Shown here: piece after piece, positions 1-9,704 of the stretch
Numbering within the stretch: the stretch's first letter is position 1
How the letters are laid out: each line of letters opens with the position of its first letter
Source of the DNA: Kiloniellales bacterium
GTDB taxonomy: Bacteria; Pseudomonadota; Alphaproteobacteria; Kiloniellales; JAKSBE01
Direction: 5' to 3'
Assembly: GCA_028282935.1 (NCBI GenBank)
Contig: JANQGU010000371.1
Coordinates: 1 to 36,475, forward strand
Length of the DNA: 36,475 nt
Position numbers and translations under genes: made by a program
The notes under the pieces: model-generated
Databases searched by the model: none
What the model saw: only the letters and a program-made list of their open reading frames with translations
What the model was told of the DNA's origin: nothing

Positions 1-16
1 AGGAGGGCCGATCACA

Positions 17-550
17 ATGCTCAAGGAAGCCGATGCCCGGACGGTCAAGGCATGGCTGGACGGCGGGCGCGCCGTCCTGATCGATATTCGCGAAAGCGAC
101 GAGTACGCCCGCGAGCACATCCTCGGTGCGCAGCTCTTGCCGCTGTCCGGCTTCGACGCCGCCGACTTTCCCGAGGACCACGACAAGATCGCCGTGTTCC
201 ACTGCGCCAGCGGTGACCGGACCTGCGCGGCGGCACCAGAGATCCTCGAGCGGGGCTTCAAGGAGGTTTACCAGCTGAAGGACGGCCTCGCCGGCTGGAA
301 GCGCTCGGGCCTTCCGACCCATGTCGACCGCAAGGCGCCGATCAGCATCATGCGCCAGGTGCAGATCGTCGCCGGCAGCTTGGTGCTGCTGGGCGTCCTG
401 CTGGGCTGGCTGGTCTCGCCCTGGCTCTACGGCCTCAGCGCCTTCGTCGGCGCCGGCCTGGCCTTCGCCGGAATCTCGGGCACCTGCGCCATGGCGAAGC
501 TCCTGCGCCTGCTGCCCTACAACCGGCGTCCACTCGCCACGACCAGCTAA
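17..550 (+). CDS. Rhodanese-like sulfurtransferase with C-terminal membrane anchor (YgaP-like)
   Basis: The 177-residue protein has an N-terminal rhodanese fold (about residues 5-100) with the active-site loop HCASGDRT, where Cys63 would carry the persulfide. A DUF2892-like hydrophobic hairpin follows (about 113-160) with two membrane segments. This is the YgaP arrangement: a membrane-tethered sulfurtransferase whose catalytic domain faces the cytoplasm. The start is fixed by AGGAGG at positions 1-6, just before ATG. The gene stands 104 bp upstream of the cytochrome c peroxidase gene on the same strand, so co-transcription is possible. The physiological sulfur donor and acceptor cannot be read from sequence. 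Confidence 0.9.
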   Translation: MLKEADARTVKAWLDGGRAVLIDIRESDEYAREHILGAQLLPLSGFDAADFPEDHDKIAVFHCASGDRTCAAAPEILERGFKEVYQLKDGLAGWKRSGLPTHVDRKAPISIMRQVQIVAGSLVLLGVLLGWLVSPWLYGLSAFVGAGLAFAGISGTCAMAKLLRLLPYNRRPLATTS

Positions 551-654
551 CCCCGGGGGCCGGCAGCGCTCCGAGGCACGACCACAGGGCGTCGGGGGTC
601 CGGTTCTCGATCCAGATCATCACGAAGACAGCCTTCGAGGAGGAGAGACGAGAC

Positions 655-1692
655 ATGCGTGCCGGAATTCTGACCTTGGTGGCCTGCGCGGCCCTGCTTT
701 CGGGTGCCGCCCGGGCGGCGGACGGCCTGATGACGGAAGCCCAGGAGCTGTTCGAGCCGATCCCGGCGCAGCCGCCCGAGATCGAGGGGAACCCCGCGAC
801 GCCGGCGAAGGTGGAGCTCGGCAAGATGCTCTACTTCGACCCGCGGCTCTCGGAAAGCCACACAATCAGCTGCAACTTCTGCCATCGGGTCGGGCTCGGC
901 GGCGTCGACATGCTGGAGACCTCGCTCGGCCATCGTTGGCAGGCGGGCGGTCGCAACGCGCCGACGGTCCTGAACTCCGTGTTCAACACCGCGCAGTTCT
1001 GGGACGGCCGCGCCAAGGACCTGGAGGAGCAGGCCGCCGGGCCGCTGGTCAACCCCATCGAGATGGCCTCCAGCCATGAGCACGTGGTCGAGCAGTTGAA
1101 GAGCATCCCGGGCTATCGCGGCGCCTTCGAAGCGGCCTTCCCGGAGGAGAAGGAGCCCATCACCATCGACAGCGCGGTGAAGGCCATCGCCCTCTTCGAG
1201 GCGACGCTCATCACCCCGAACGCCCCCTTCGACCGCTACCTGAAAGGCGAGGCCGAGGCCCTGACCGAGGACCAGAAGGCGGGGCTCCGGATCTTCATCG
1301 ACAGCGGTTGCGCCAGTTGCCACGGCGGGGTCAACCTCGGCGGCGCCATGTACGCCCCCTTCGGCGTGGTCGAGAAGCCGGGTGCGGACTTCCTGCCGCC
1401 GGAGGACAAGGGGCGCTTCGAGGTCACCCGCTCGGTCGACGACGAATACGTCTACAAGGTGCCGACCCTGCGCAACATCGCCCTCACGCCACCCTACTTC
1501 CACACCGGCAAGGCCTGGGACCTCCGCCAGGCCGTGGCGGTCATGGGCACGACCCAGCTTGGCGCCGAGTTGAACGACGCGGAGGTCGACAAGATCACCG
1601 CCTTCCTGCACAGCCTGACCGGCGAGCAGCCCCAGGTGGTCTACCCGATCCTGCCGCCCAGCACCGCGGCGACGTCGCGGCCGCAGCCCTAG
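655..1692 (+). CDS. Di-heme cytochrome c peroxidase (CcpA/MauG family), periplasmic
   Basis: The 345-residue protein begins with a Sec signal peptide (cleavage near ARAA, residue 22). It carries two c-type heme sites, CNFCH (Cys73-His77) and CASCH (Cys219-His223), with the spacing of bacterial di-heme peroxidases. The family reduces hydrogen peroxide to water in the periplasm using electrons from cytochrome c or cupredoxins. The motif PTVLNSVF and the FWDGR stretch near residue 116 are family hallmarks. GAGGAGGAG precedes the ATG. A close relative such as a MauG-type oxidase cannot be excluded, but the length and motifs favour a classical peroxidase. Confidence 0.93.
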   Translation: MRAGILTLVACAALLSGAARAADGLMTEAQELFEPIPAQPPEIEGNPATPAKVELGKMLYFDPRLSESHTISCNFCHRVGLGGVDMLETSLGHRWQAGGRNAPTVLNSVFNTAQFWDGRAKDLEEQAAGPLVNPIEMASSHEHVVEQLKSIPGYRGAFEAAFPEEKEPITIDSAVKAIALFEATLITPNAPFDRYLKGEAEALTEDQKAGLRIFIDSGCASCHGGVNLGGAMYAPFGVVEKPGADFLPPEDKGRFEVTRSVDDEYVYKVPTLRNIALTPPYFHTGKAWDLRQAVAVMGTTQLGAELNDAEVDKITAFLHSLTGEQPQVVYPILPPSTAATSRPQP

Positions 1693-1711
1693 GCTCGGCG
1701 CCGGGGGGGCC

Positions 1712-1763
1712 TCACCCCCACCCAACCCTCCCCCATCAAGGGGGAGGGCTGGGGTGGGGGTGA
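1712..1763. repeat. GC-rich interspersed palindrome, possible terminator
   Basis: Long inverted repeat with C-rich left arm and G-rich right arm around an ATCAA loop, near-perfect over about 23 bp with small interruptions. It lies 20 bp after the peroxidase stop codon and before the convergent recQ gene. Similar palindromes are scattered through many alphaproteobacterial genomes between convergent genes. It has no T-tract, so termination is plausible but unproven. Confidence 0.75.
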
Positions 1764-1840
1764 TACACCGTGGCGCCTAAGGGGGCTGCTCTGCGAAGGT
1801 GCTGCTCCGCTCCGGCCCTGGCGGAATCGACGGGCCGGCG

Positions 1841-3658
<1,818 letters not shown>

Positions 3659-3818
3659 GGCCGGGAGACTAGCGGCTAATTCCGGGCTTGGCGATGCCCC
3701 TCGTGACCCGGCCGGCACGCCTTCCTCGATCCGACGGTCGAAAGACGCATGGTCGCAGAAACGACTTATGTTACATACTTTAGGTTGTGGTCTCTCTGAG
3801 CCGAAACGGAGCCTCTGC

Positions 3819-4370
3819 ATGACGAAGGCGGCCAGTCTGGCCCGGCCCCGCAGATCGAGGATCAGGCTGCAGGTCCTGCTGCGGCAGATCCATCATTGGG
3901 GGTCGATCGTCGTCGCCCTGCCGTTGATCGTCATGATCGGCGCCGGCCTGCTGCTGATGCTGAAGAAGGAGATCGACTGGATCCAGCCGCCGACCCAGCG
4001 CGGCGTCTCGCAGGACCTGCCGGCGCTCTCGCTGGAGGCGCTCTTCGCCGCCGCCAAGGCGGTGCCCGAGGCGGCCTTCACCGACTGGCGCGACCTCGAG
4101 CGGGTCGACTTCAAGGCCTCGAAGGGCGTCGTCAAGTTCGTCGGCGAGAGCCGCTGGGAGGTCCAGGTCGACACCGCGACCGGCGAGGTGCTGCAGGTCG
4201 CCTACCGCCGCTCCGACCTGATCGAGAGCATCCATGACGGCAGCTTCTTCGCCGACTGGGCCAAGCTCTACCTCTTCCTGCCGGCCGGGGTCGTGCTCCT
4301 GCTGCTCTGGCTGACCGGCCTCTACCTCTTCTTCCTGCCCCACGTGAAGAGGTGGCGGAAGCGCAGGTGA
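3819..4370 (+). CDS. PepSY-associated transmembrane protein
   Basis: 183 residues. A basic N-terminus is followed by a first TM helix (about 27-48), an extracytoplasmic PepSY-like stretch with SRWEVQVDTATGEVLQVAYR, and a second TM helix (about 150-172) ending in a basic tail (VKRWRKRR). It resembles the short PepSY-TM proteins often found with iron or redox functions, but no partner gene is adjacent. The ATG at 3819 was chosen because upstream codons in this frame overlap the 5' part of recQ on the other strand. It is divergent from recQ with a 160-bp shared upstream region. The molecular role is unknown. Confidence 0.85.
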   Translation: MTKAASLARPRRSRIRLQVLLRQIHHWGSIVVALPLIVMIGAGLLLMLKKEIDWIQPPTQRGVSQDLPALSLEALFAAAKAVPEAAFTDWRDLERVDFKASKGVVKFVGESRWEVQVDTATGEVLQVAYRRSDLIESIHDGSFFADWAKLYLFLPAGVVLLLLWLTGLYLFFLPHVKRWRKRR

Positions 4371-4500
4371 CTGGCTCCGGGCTCAGGCGCCGGACACCAC
4401 TCACGCAGCGTTCACTGAGCCCCCCGAAGGTAAGGGAAAGGAAGACTCCCTCTCCAGACCCTAGCGGGTCCTCGGAGGAGCGATGAGCGAGATGCCAATG

Positions 4501-4716
4501 TCAAACATAGGCAGCGAGATAGCCCCTGATCCGCTCTGCGTTCTCGGCTTGTCGATCGAACAGCTCGGCCAGGAGCCTATAGCTCGGGTGCGCCTTGCCG
4601 TCTGCGATGGCCTTGCTGATGTCCGCGGCAAGGTCACGGTAGCTCGCGGCCTTGTCCGAAAGGGCGTTGATGATGATCAGGAGGTCGTCATCGAACAGGA
4701 GGACGCTGCGTTTCAT
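4501..4716 (-). CDS. Small hypothetical helical protein
   Basis: A 71-residue ORF starting MKRSVLLFDDD and ending RGYLAAYV. Codon third positions are GC-rich, as expected for real coding in this genome, and the composition suggests two or three amphipathic helices. The frame remains open upstream to 4839, but that extension is poor in coding character. A GGGA sequence about nine bases before ATG 4716 is a weak ribosome site. I do not recognise a family. A plus-strand ORF (4483-4791) preceded by GGAGGAG overlaps it, but its sequence looks like an antisense shadow. The gene sits at the left edge of a lower-GC accessory segment. Confidence 0.55.
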   Translation of the reverse strand: MKRSVLLFDDDLLIIINALSDKAASYRDLAADISKAIADGKAHPSYRLLAELFDRQAENAERIRGYLAAYV

Positions 4717-5019
4717 CCGCGTTATTCCCGAACCAATGGTCACAGTTGGAATAAGCGGAACGCTAAGCATAGCACCCGCCGAACGCTGTGAACCACTTGA
4801 GTCTTGGGAGAATAAATTTATGAGGCCCGATGGAGACACAGCCCGGAGTCCAGTCTTGGTGAGGCGTCAGAATACAATCGCCAATGTTCTTGCCGATATT
4901 TTCGTCAGCATCCGCACGGGAATATTTTGCAGTATTGCCTGAAAGATCGCTAGTTAGCGGGCTAGAATTGCATCGCTGGCGAACGGGCTGAATGGACGGA
5001 GCGGGGAGGCCGAGAGGCG
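4717..5019. other. 303-bp intergenic segment, AT-richer than the surroundings
   Basis: I see no convincing gene, RNA or terminator here. Base composition is noticeably more AT-rich than the flanking core genes, which agrees with an acquired region. It could hold promoters for the minus-strand gene ending at 4501 and for the plus-strand gene starting at 5020. Confidence 0.5.
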
Positions 5020-5286
5020 ATGAGTGGAATGATCAAGAAGGTGGCGAGAGCCTTCTACGATGAGCAATGGCGGCCTCACGCCAAGCCCACGATGGAAGAT
5101 GTTAAACGCCACCGACGGCTTGCCCGGATCGCGATCGAGACGTTGATGGAGCCGAACGCCAAGATGATGATGGCGTTCTACCACGAGATGGATCGAGGAT
5201 CGCTCGCAAACAGATACGAGCCTGCGTTCCATCGGGCTTGGCGGGCAGCGCTCGAAGCGGCGCTGGAGGAAGGAGACGAGGCATGA
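5020..5286 (+). CDS. Small phage-type hypothetical protein
   Basis: 88 residues, basic N-terminal half and acidic alanine-rich C-terminus (ALEAALEEGDEA). No catalytic motif or membrane segment is visible. GGGGAGG lies about ten bases upstream of ATG 5020. The stop overlaps a following ATG at 5283 that opens only a 27-codon frame (to 5366), followed directly by a decayed DUF6362 gene. Tightly packed small genes of this type next to DUF6362 are usual in alphaproteobacterial prophages, so I infer a phage origin. Function is unknown. Confidence 0.6.
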   Translation: MSGMIKKVARAFYDEQWRPHAKPTMEDVKRHRRLARIAIETLMEPNAKMMMAFYHEMDRGSLANRYEPAFHRAWRAALEAALEEGDEA

Positions 5287-5388
5287 ACGCCCAAGCCAAG
5301 ATCACCCGGGCCTCGTGGCCCAACGTCGACAATCGGAAGGACAAGGCATGCGACACGCGCAGCTGAGCGACGGGTCCGAGGTCACGTT

Positions 5389-5801
5389 TACACCCCCGAG
5401 TAGGTCAAGGCGCGGCTCGAGGAGGCGGCGCAGACGCTTCGGCGGCTGCCGGCGGCCGGGTGCTTCCCTCAGGGCCACAAGGCGCAGTGGCCGGCGGTCG
5501 TGCGTGAGTTTGGGAGGAGTGGAACGTCAGTGGCGAGAGCGAGAAAGAGGCCTTCGCTGATGAGCGGAACCGGGTGCGGCTGTCACCGTTGCCGGCGCAG
5601 ATCGAGCGGATGGATGAGGCGCTGATGCGGCTCTACTACATCAAGCAGCCGAAGCATCGGATGGTGGTGTTTGCGAGGTCGTTGGGGGTGAGGGGGAGCG
5701 TGCTGGCGCGGCAGTTGGACATTCACAGAAATACGGCGGCGAGTTGGTACGAGGCGGGAATGGACCGCATCATCGGAACTCTAGGCAACACTGACACGTA
5801 G
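5389..5801 (+). pseudogene. Decayed DUF6362-type phage gene (nonsense codon plus frameshift)
   Basis: Two frames together spell one DUF6362-like protein. In the frame of 5389 one reads YTPE-stop-VKARLEEAAQTLRRLP, then AQWPAVVREFG. The TAG at 5401-5403 falls where the family has Trp (TPEWVKARLEEAA). After about 5515 the similarity continues one frame over, with SEKEAFADERNRV, then SPLPAQIERMDEALMRL, ending in a helix-turn-helix-like tail (LARQLDIHRNTAASWYEAG). The 3' part survives as a 75-codon ORF (5574-5801). Family proteins of about 130 residues are phage-associated and carry an HTH-like C-terminus. A nonsense mutation and a frameshift make this a pseudogene. Programmed frameshifting is unlikely because of the TAG. 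Confidence 0.72.
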
Positions 5802-5941
5802 TCCGGCGTGGGTGCAGCGGGACGCCGTTATTGCCGTCACCAATTGCCTGATGTCTCGTTAAGTCGGTAGTTCAAGCTGCACCCGTGCCCCGGATTTGAC
5901 AGCGGTACCATCCAGAGATCGGTGCCCCTTCGGAACAGAGA

Positions 5942-6382
5942 CTATGTCGCGTGGTACAGGAGCCAGATTCGAGCGACGTCGAAATTCTCCTGATCGCCGT
6001 GCGTATCCCCCGACTCGCTGCGGGAGTGAAATCCCAAGAAGTTGTTGCCCGGTCGTAGCATGCGCTCTTTCACTCTAGTCACTTGAGGAATCCAGTTCTT
6101 GCCTGTAGGGACGATCCTCGAGACATAGAAGCTTTGGGGCTTCGCATCCTGGAAGCTTATGTCATCCACGTTGGAGCCTTCCGGTGCATTCCAAGAGATG
6201 AAGCTGAATTCTTTGTCAACCCCACGGGCATAGAACACCAGCAGGGCGTGACGGCTGGCGTCCACGCTTTCCGGAAGTACGATGGGCCCCACCTTCTGGT
6301 TGAGACCGTCCGGCCTGTTCTCCCCAAACTGGAAGTGCGGCAGGTCAACTTCATGGATCGTTTTCAGCTCTAAGCTGGACAT
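5942..6382 (-). CDS. Hypothetical 146-residue protein
   Basis: The start is well supported: AAAGGAG lies seven bases before ATG 6382. The protein lacks a signal peptide and membrane segments. It looks beta-rich, with the stretches ASRHALLVFYARG, SFYVSRIVPTG and FDVARIWLLYH, suggesting a small beta-sandwich. I do not recognise the family. Codon use is less GC-biased than in the flanking core genes. It is divergent from the winged-helix/TPR regulator at 6478, and the shared 95-bp upstream region could be controlled by that regulator, although no operator is obvious. Confidence 0.75.
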   Translation of the reverse strand: MSSLELKTIHEVDLPHFQFGENRPDGLNQKVGPIVLPESVDASRHALLVFYARGVDKEFSFISWNAPEGSNVDDISFQDAKPQSFYVSRIVPTGKNWIPQVTRVKERMLRPGNNFLGFHSRSESGDTHGDQENFDVARIWLLYHAT

Positions 6383-6477
6383 TCGTCATCTCCTTTAGCG
6401 ATTGCTCCGCCGCGAGATTGCGGTCGGGACAGCCCATTGACTCTATGTGCTAAGGGGTATGGAGTAATGGAGACGCC

Positions 6478-8055
6478 GTGGAGTTTTGGTGGAGTTCCGG
6501 TGGGTGCCAGATGCATGTCTCCCCAGACCAGAGAACTCTCTTAAGGCTGGATGTCCGAGACGAGCGTCTGTGGGACGGCGATCAGGCGATCCGCCTGACG
6601 CCCAAGGCGTTCGCCCTGCTCCGGCACCTTGTGCAGAACCCGAACCGGTTACTCACCAAGGACGAGATCCTAGAAAAGGTCTGGCCAGATACCTTCGTGA
6701 GCGAGGGTCTCGTGCGGGAGTACGTCCAGGACCTCCGTCAGGCCCTGAACGACGACCCTAAGGAGCCACGGTTCATCGAGACCGTGCATCGGCGTGGATA
6801 CCGCTTCCTTGGTGACATCGAGATAACAGGTGATGACGCTAACTCCTTGCCGAGTCAGAGCGGCCAGGCATCGCCGCCCGCCATCGCAGTACTACAATTC
6901 GAGAACCTAGCTGGGGACGAGGGGTGGGGGCACTTCGCGGCAGGTCTCTGCGACGACATCATCACGGATCTGACGCGCTACCCGGACCTGCAGGTGATCG
7001 CGCGCTACTCGACCCTGGTTTATCACGGGAGGACAGTTGATGTTCGGCAGATCGCGCGCGAGCTAAATGCCGCTTATCTTCTTGAGGGAAGCATCCAAGC
7101 CGACGGCCAACAGATGCGTGTCGCCGCGCAGTTGGTGGATGGCGCGACTGGCGGTCATATCTGGGCCGAGCGCTACAATCGCCAGCTGGATGACTTGTTC
7201 GCAATTCAGGACGACATTGTTGCGCGGGTTGTCTCAGCACTTGGCGGGCTCCACGGAGAGGTTCTTCGAGCAGAGCGGACACGGGTTCGCAGGAATTCGC
7301 CACTTAACCTGCAATCCTACGAATACTATCTCATCGGATCTGACCATATGTTGACGTTTTCTGATGGCGGCACGCGCAAAGCAATTAAGTTTCTTGAAAA
7401 ATCAATAGAGCTGGACCCCATGTTTGCGCGGGCATGGATCACGCTCGCCTTTGCTTTTATGCACTCAATCATCGCGGGTTGGACTAGTGAGCCAGCGGAA
7501 TTGAGCGCCCGCTACAGGCTTGCGGTTCTGAATGCTGCAAAGCTGGACCCAAGGGATCCCTTCGTCTTGAAAGAACTCTGTGTGTTGCGCGCCTCGGACG
7601 GTGATATAGAAGGAGCATGTGCAGCGCTAGAGCGGGCGCTTGATATTGGTGGAAACAATGCGGATGCTTTGGCTGCTCTATCGAAGCGCGTTACTACTGT
7701 GCTAGGCCATGGTGACGAAGCGAAGTCAATGGTAGAAAAGAGTGTCAGGCTCAATCCTTGCGCTCCGGACTGGTATTTCACGTCAGTGGCCTGGGTGGCA
7801 TATTTTAATGGAGATTTTGAAGAAGTGCTGCGGGCAGCAAAACGAGCTACAGACTTTTTACCGACACGCGTTCTCGAAATACTGTCACTTGCCCATCTTG
7901 GAGACGCATCCGGGGTTAAGGACAAAATGCGGACGTTTCTGCGTCGCTACCCGAGTTTTGAACCTTTTGGAGGGATCACACCGCTACCACTGATTCATGA
8001 CCCACACATCGAACTCTACCATGAAGGGCTGCGAAGAGCGGGTTTCGCACCATAG
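6478..8055 (+). CDS. Winged-helix regulator with TolB-like N-terminal and TPR domains (CadC-like, soluble)
   Basis: 525 residues from GTG 6478, which has GGAG about seven bases upstream; ATG 6511 is the alternative start. An OmpR/PhoB-type winged-helix DNA-binding domain spans about 20-110, containing FALLRHLVQNPNRLLTK and the wing segment TVHRRGYRF. A TolB/FlgO-like domain follows (about 132-265: AVLQFENLAGDEGW, and LLEGSIQADGQQMRVAAQL). The C-terminal half is TPR-like. Unlike CadC, no transmembrane helix separates the domains, so it is probably cytosolic. This architecture is common in alphaproteobacteria, often beside adenylate cyclases. Ligand and targets are unknown. AT-richer codon use, especially in the C-terminal half, suggests acquisition. 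Confidence 0.85.
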   Translation: MEFWWSSGGCQMHVSPDQRTLLRLDVRDERLWDGDQAIRLTPKAFALLRHLVQNPNRLLTKDEILEKVWPDTFVSEGLVREYVQDLRQALNDDPKEPRFIETVHRRGYRFLGDIEITGDDANSLPSQSGQASPPAIAVLQFENLAGDEGWGHFAAGLCDDIITDLTRYPDLQVIARYSTLVYHGRTVDVRQIARELNAAYLLEGSIQADGQQMRVAAQLVDGATGGHIWAERYNRQLDDLFAIQDDIVARVVSALGGLHGEVLRAERTRVRRNSPLNLQSYEYYLIGSDHMLTFSDGGTRKAIKFLEKSIELDPMFARAWITLAFAFMHSIIAGWTSEPAELSARYRLAVLNAAKLDPRDPFVLKELCVLRASDGDIEGACAALERALDIGGNNADALAALSKRVTTVLGHGDEAKSMVEKSVRLNPCAPDWYFTSVAWVAYFNGDFEEVLRAAKRATDFLPTRVLEILSLAHLGDASGVKDKMRTFLRRYPSFEPFGGITPLPLIHDPHIELYHEGLRRAGFAP

Positions 8056-8542
8056 CTGCAAGAACAAATGATACGGTCCGTCGGTTGGTCAGGAAAAGGC
8101 ATTGTGCAAAATGTGCCGTTTCTGTTAGGGACCGTTTGAGGGTGACGAATCGCGTCCGCACCATCCCGCCCGGCAGCCCCGCGGCGGGTTTTTCTGTGCC
8201 GCGGTTTCGGTGCTCTGCCGGTATGTGGCCAGTCTGCCTGGTTCTGGCCTCGCGCTTCGGTCAACCCCACCGGCGTAGCCTCGGAGCCCTAGCGGGGGTT
8301 TGCCCTGAAGAACAAGGTGGTCGATGAGGCCAAGCTGGCGAAGGCTGGCATCTGGGCCAATACGGATGAGCACGCCGCCGCTGCGCTATAGGCCGCACTG
8401 GTCGCTATCTTCTGCCTGCACCAAAACTATCTTCTTCCTGCGCCAAGAAGAGACGGTGGTGAGAACGCAGGTGAGGTGGCCGCTCTCCTGCCTCCGAGCC
8501 TTCGACCTTCCCGGAATCGGGCGCTCGGAACGGGCTTCGAAA
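8056..8542. other. 487-bp intergenic segment with a terminator and a possible gene relic
   Basis: No intact gene is supported. It contains the intrinsic terminator at 8165-8194. It also has a start-less frame (8293-8391) reading like the C-terminus of a protein (KNKVVDEAKLAKAGIWANTD, then HAAAAL and stop), which may be a gene relic. The rest shows mixed composition typical of decayed accessory DNA. Confidence 0.5.
8165..8194 (+). terminator. Intrinsic terminator downstream of the TPR regulator
   Basis: CCCGCC (8165-8170) pairs with GGCGGG (8183-8188) around a 12-nt loop, followed by TTTTTCT. It is about 110 nt after the regulator stop codon, so the transcript would carry a short 3' tail. Confidence 0.7.
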
Positions 8543-8644
8543 TCAGGCGCCGGAGCGGGTGCTTCCGAAGCGGTGCCGGCCGTCCGGGCGGGTCGCGACG
8601 AAGAACGCCAGGCCGAGAACCGCGATGGCTAGGACATACCTCAT
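8543..8644 (-). CDS. Small membrane or secreted peptide, 33 residues
   Basis: Translation reads MRYVLAIAVLGLAFFVATRP, followed by a basic, Gly/Ser-containing tail and TGA. AGGAGG lies eight bases before ATG 8644, one of the best ribosome-binding sites in the window. The N-terminal 18 residues form one hydrophobic helix, so the product is either a single-pass small membrane protein or a very short exported peptide. I know of no family match. It is too short for ordinary gene calling. It points away from the secreted-protein gene at 8855, with 210 bp between them. Confidence 0.55.
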   Translation of the reverse strand: MRYVLAIAVLGLAFFVATRPDGRHRFGSTRSGA

Positions 8645-8854
8645 AACCAAGACCTCCTAAGCTTCATACGGCGATTGGGCCGTCCCGGTTCATAGGCCAG
8701 CTTGTCCGGTCGAATCCGGCCTAAAACCGTGCCGATTCGCGGCTCCGCGCTTCGCTTTGCGGCCCGCTTTCTCTAGACTTGTCCACAGGGCGCGTCGGGC
8801 GGGGGCGGCGGCGGGCGGTCCTGGCGTGAGACAGGGAAATAAAGGGAAAAAGAT

Positions 8855-9388
8855 ATGCGTGTCGCGTTAGCGGTTCCGGGGATCCTGGCCGGAATTTTGA
8901 TTACGGGTGTCTGGGCAGCAGGGGCCCGGGCAGCGGACGTGCCCGAGGTCATCAATGGCTTCCAGAACATCAAGGTGACCTTCTCGCAGCGGGCGGACGA
9001 GTGCGCCATCAACGACAAGCAGATGTACGTCAAGCATCTCTACAACCGGCTCGGCGAGATGGGCATCAAGGAGGACGCCAACAGCATCGTCGAGGCTCAC
9101 ATCAACGTCGCCGGCGCCCCCTCCGGACTCTCGACCTGCATCCTCCACACGCTGCTGCGCTTCGATACCCTCCTGGGCTCGAAGAACATCGCCACCACCA
9201 ACCCGGCGGTGCGCCAAGCCGTCGACAAGCTGGGGGTCTTTCCGATCACCCTGTGGTCGGGCGGCGCCATGGCTGCCAAGCAGTACCGCCTGCCGGCGAG
9301 CGGGAACAAGATCGACCGCGCCGCCAAGAGCGTGCTCGAGCAGATCGACTTCATCCTGGAGCGCTTCAAGGCCGAGCGCCGGCGCTGA
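8855..9388 (+). CDS. Secreted hypothetical protein, 177 residues
   Basis: A clear Sec signal peptide (about residues 1-26, cleavage after AGARA) leads a soluble, probably periplasmic protein of about 150 residues. Two cysteines (in ECAIND and STCILH) could form a disulfide. The segment VKHLYNRLGEMGIKEDAN and the later NPAVRQAVDKLGVFPITLW suggest mixed alpha/beta structure. No enzymatic motif is evident and I do not recognise the family. AGGGAAA lies just upstream of ATG 8855. The gene seems monocistronic, with a strong GC hairpin at 9405-9430 after its stop. Confidence 0.85.
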   Translation: MRVALAVPGILAGILITGVWAAGARAADVPEVINGFQNIKVTFSQRADECAINDKQMYVKHLYNRLGEMGIKEDANSIVEAHINVAGAPSGLSTCILHTLLRFDTLLGSKNIATTNPAVRQAVDKLGVFPITLWSGGAMAAKQYRLPASGNKIDRAAKSVLEQIDFILERFKAERRR

Positions 9389-9404
9389 CGCTTCCGGGCT
9401 CCGG

Positions 9405-9430
9405 CGGCCGCCCGGGGCACCGGGCGGCCG
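9405..9430. terminator. Perfect 11-bp GC hairpin after the secreted-protein gene
   Basis: CGGCCGCCCGG (9405-9415) and its exact reverse complement (9420-9430) enclose a GGCA loop 16 bp past the stop codon. There is no T-tract, so it may act as a transcript-stabilising 3' hairpin or a Rho-assisted terminator. Confidence 0.5.
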
Positions 9431-9521
9431 GCTGGCCATCACCTTGCCGAGCCGGTAAGCTTTGCCGCAGGGCGGGCTGTCTCCGCGGCCTGCCCGAGTG
9501 GGGTCAAGCGAGAGGTGCGGC

Positions 9522-9704
9522 ATGCCGCCGCAGATCCTGGTCTGCCTGCCGGAGCGCCTGCATCCGGTGAGCCAGCGGCTGCTCGAGGCCTGGCTGGCCG
9601 GCGACATGGAGACCGCGGACTTCCTGCGCTGGTTCCATATGCCGAACTCCTCCTACCTGGAGGTGGCGCAGTGCCTGCTGAGGGCCATGCAGGGCGGGGC
9701 CTAG
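9522..9704 (+). CDS. Small hypothetical protein, 60 residues
   Basis: Starts MPPQILVCLPERLHPVSQRL and is rich in Leu and aromatic residues, likely two helices, with no membrane segment. The frame is open from 9462, but GAGAGG upstream of ATG 9522 and the composition favour the shorter form. Its TAG stop (9702-9704) overlaps the stop of the convergent gene at 9701. I do not recognise the family. Confidence 0.6.
   Translation: MPPQILVCLPERLHPVSQRLLEAWLAGDMETADFLRWFHMPNSSYLEVAQCLLRAMQGGA

Noticed and set aside
3659-3820. 54-residue N-terminal extension of RecQ
   Set aside because: The extra residues do not resemble RecQ and cover the divergent upstream region; the family start matches ATG 3658.
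4483-4791. 102-codon plus ORF preceded by GGAGGAG
   Set aside because: Most of it is antisense to the better-composed minus gene at 4501-4716.
8140-8165. tRNA 3'-end-like sequence (GAATCGCGTCCGCACCA)
   Set aside because: No matching acceptor, D or anticodon arms are found upstream. At most an att-like relic.
8293-8391. Coding-like frame ending in HAAAAL
   Set aside because: No start codon or ribosome site; kept only as a possible gene fragment in the intergenic note.
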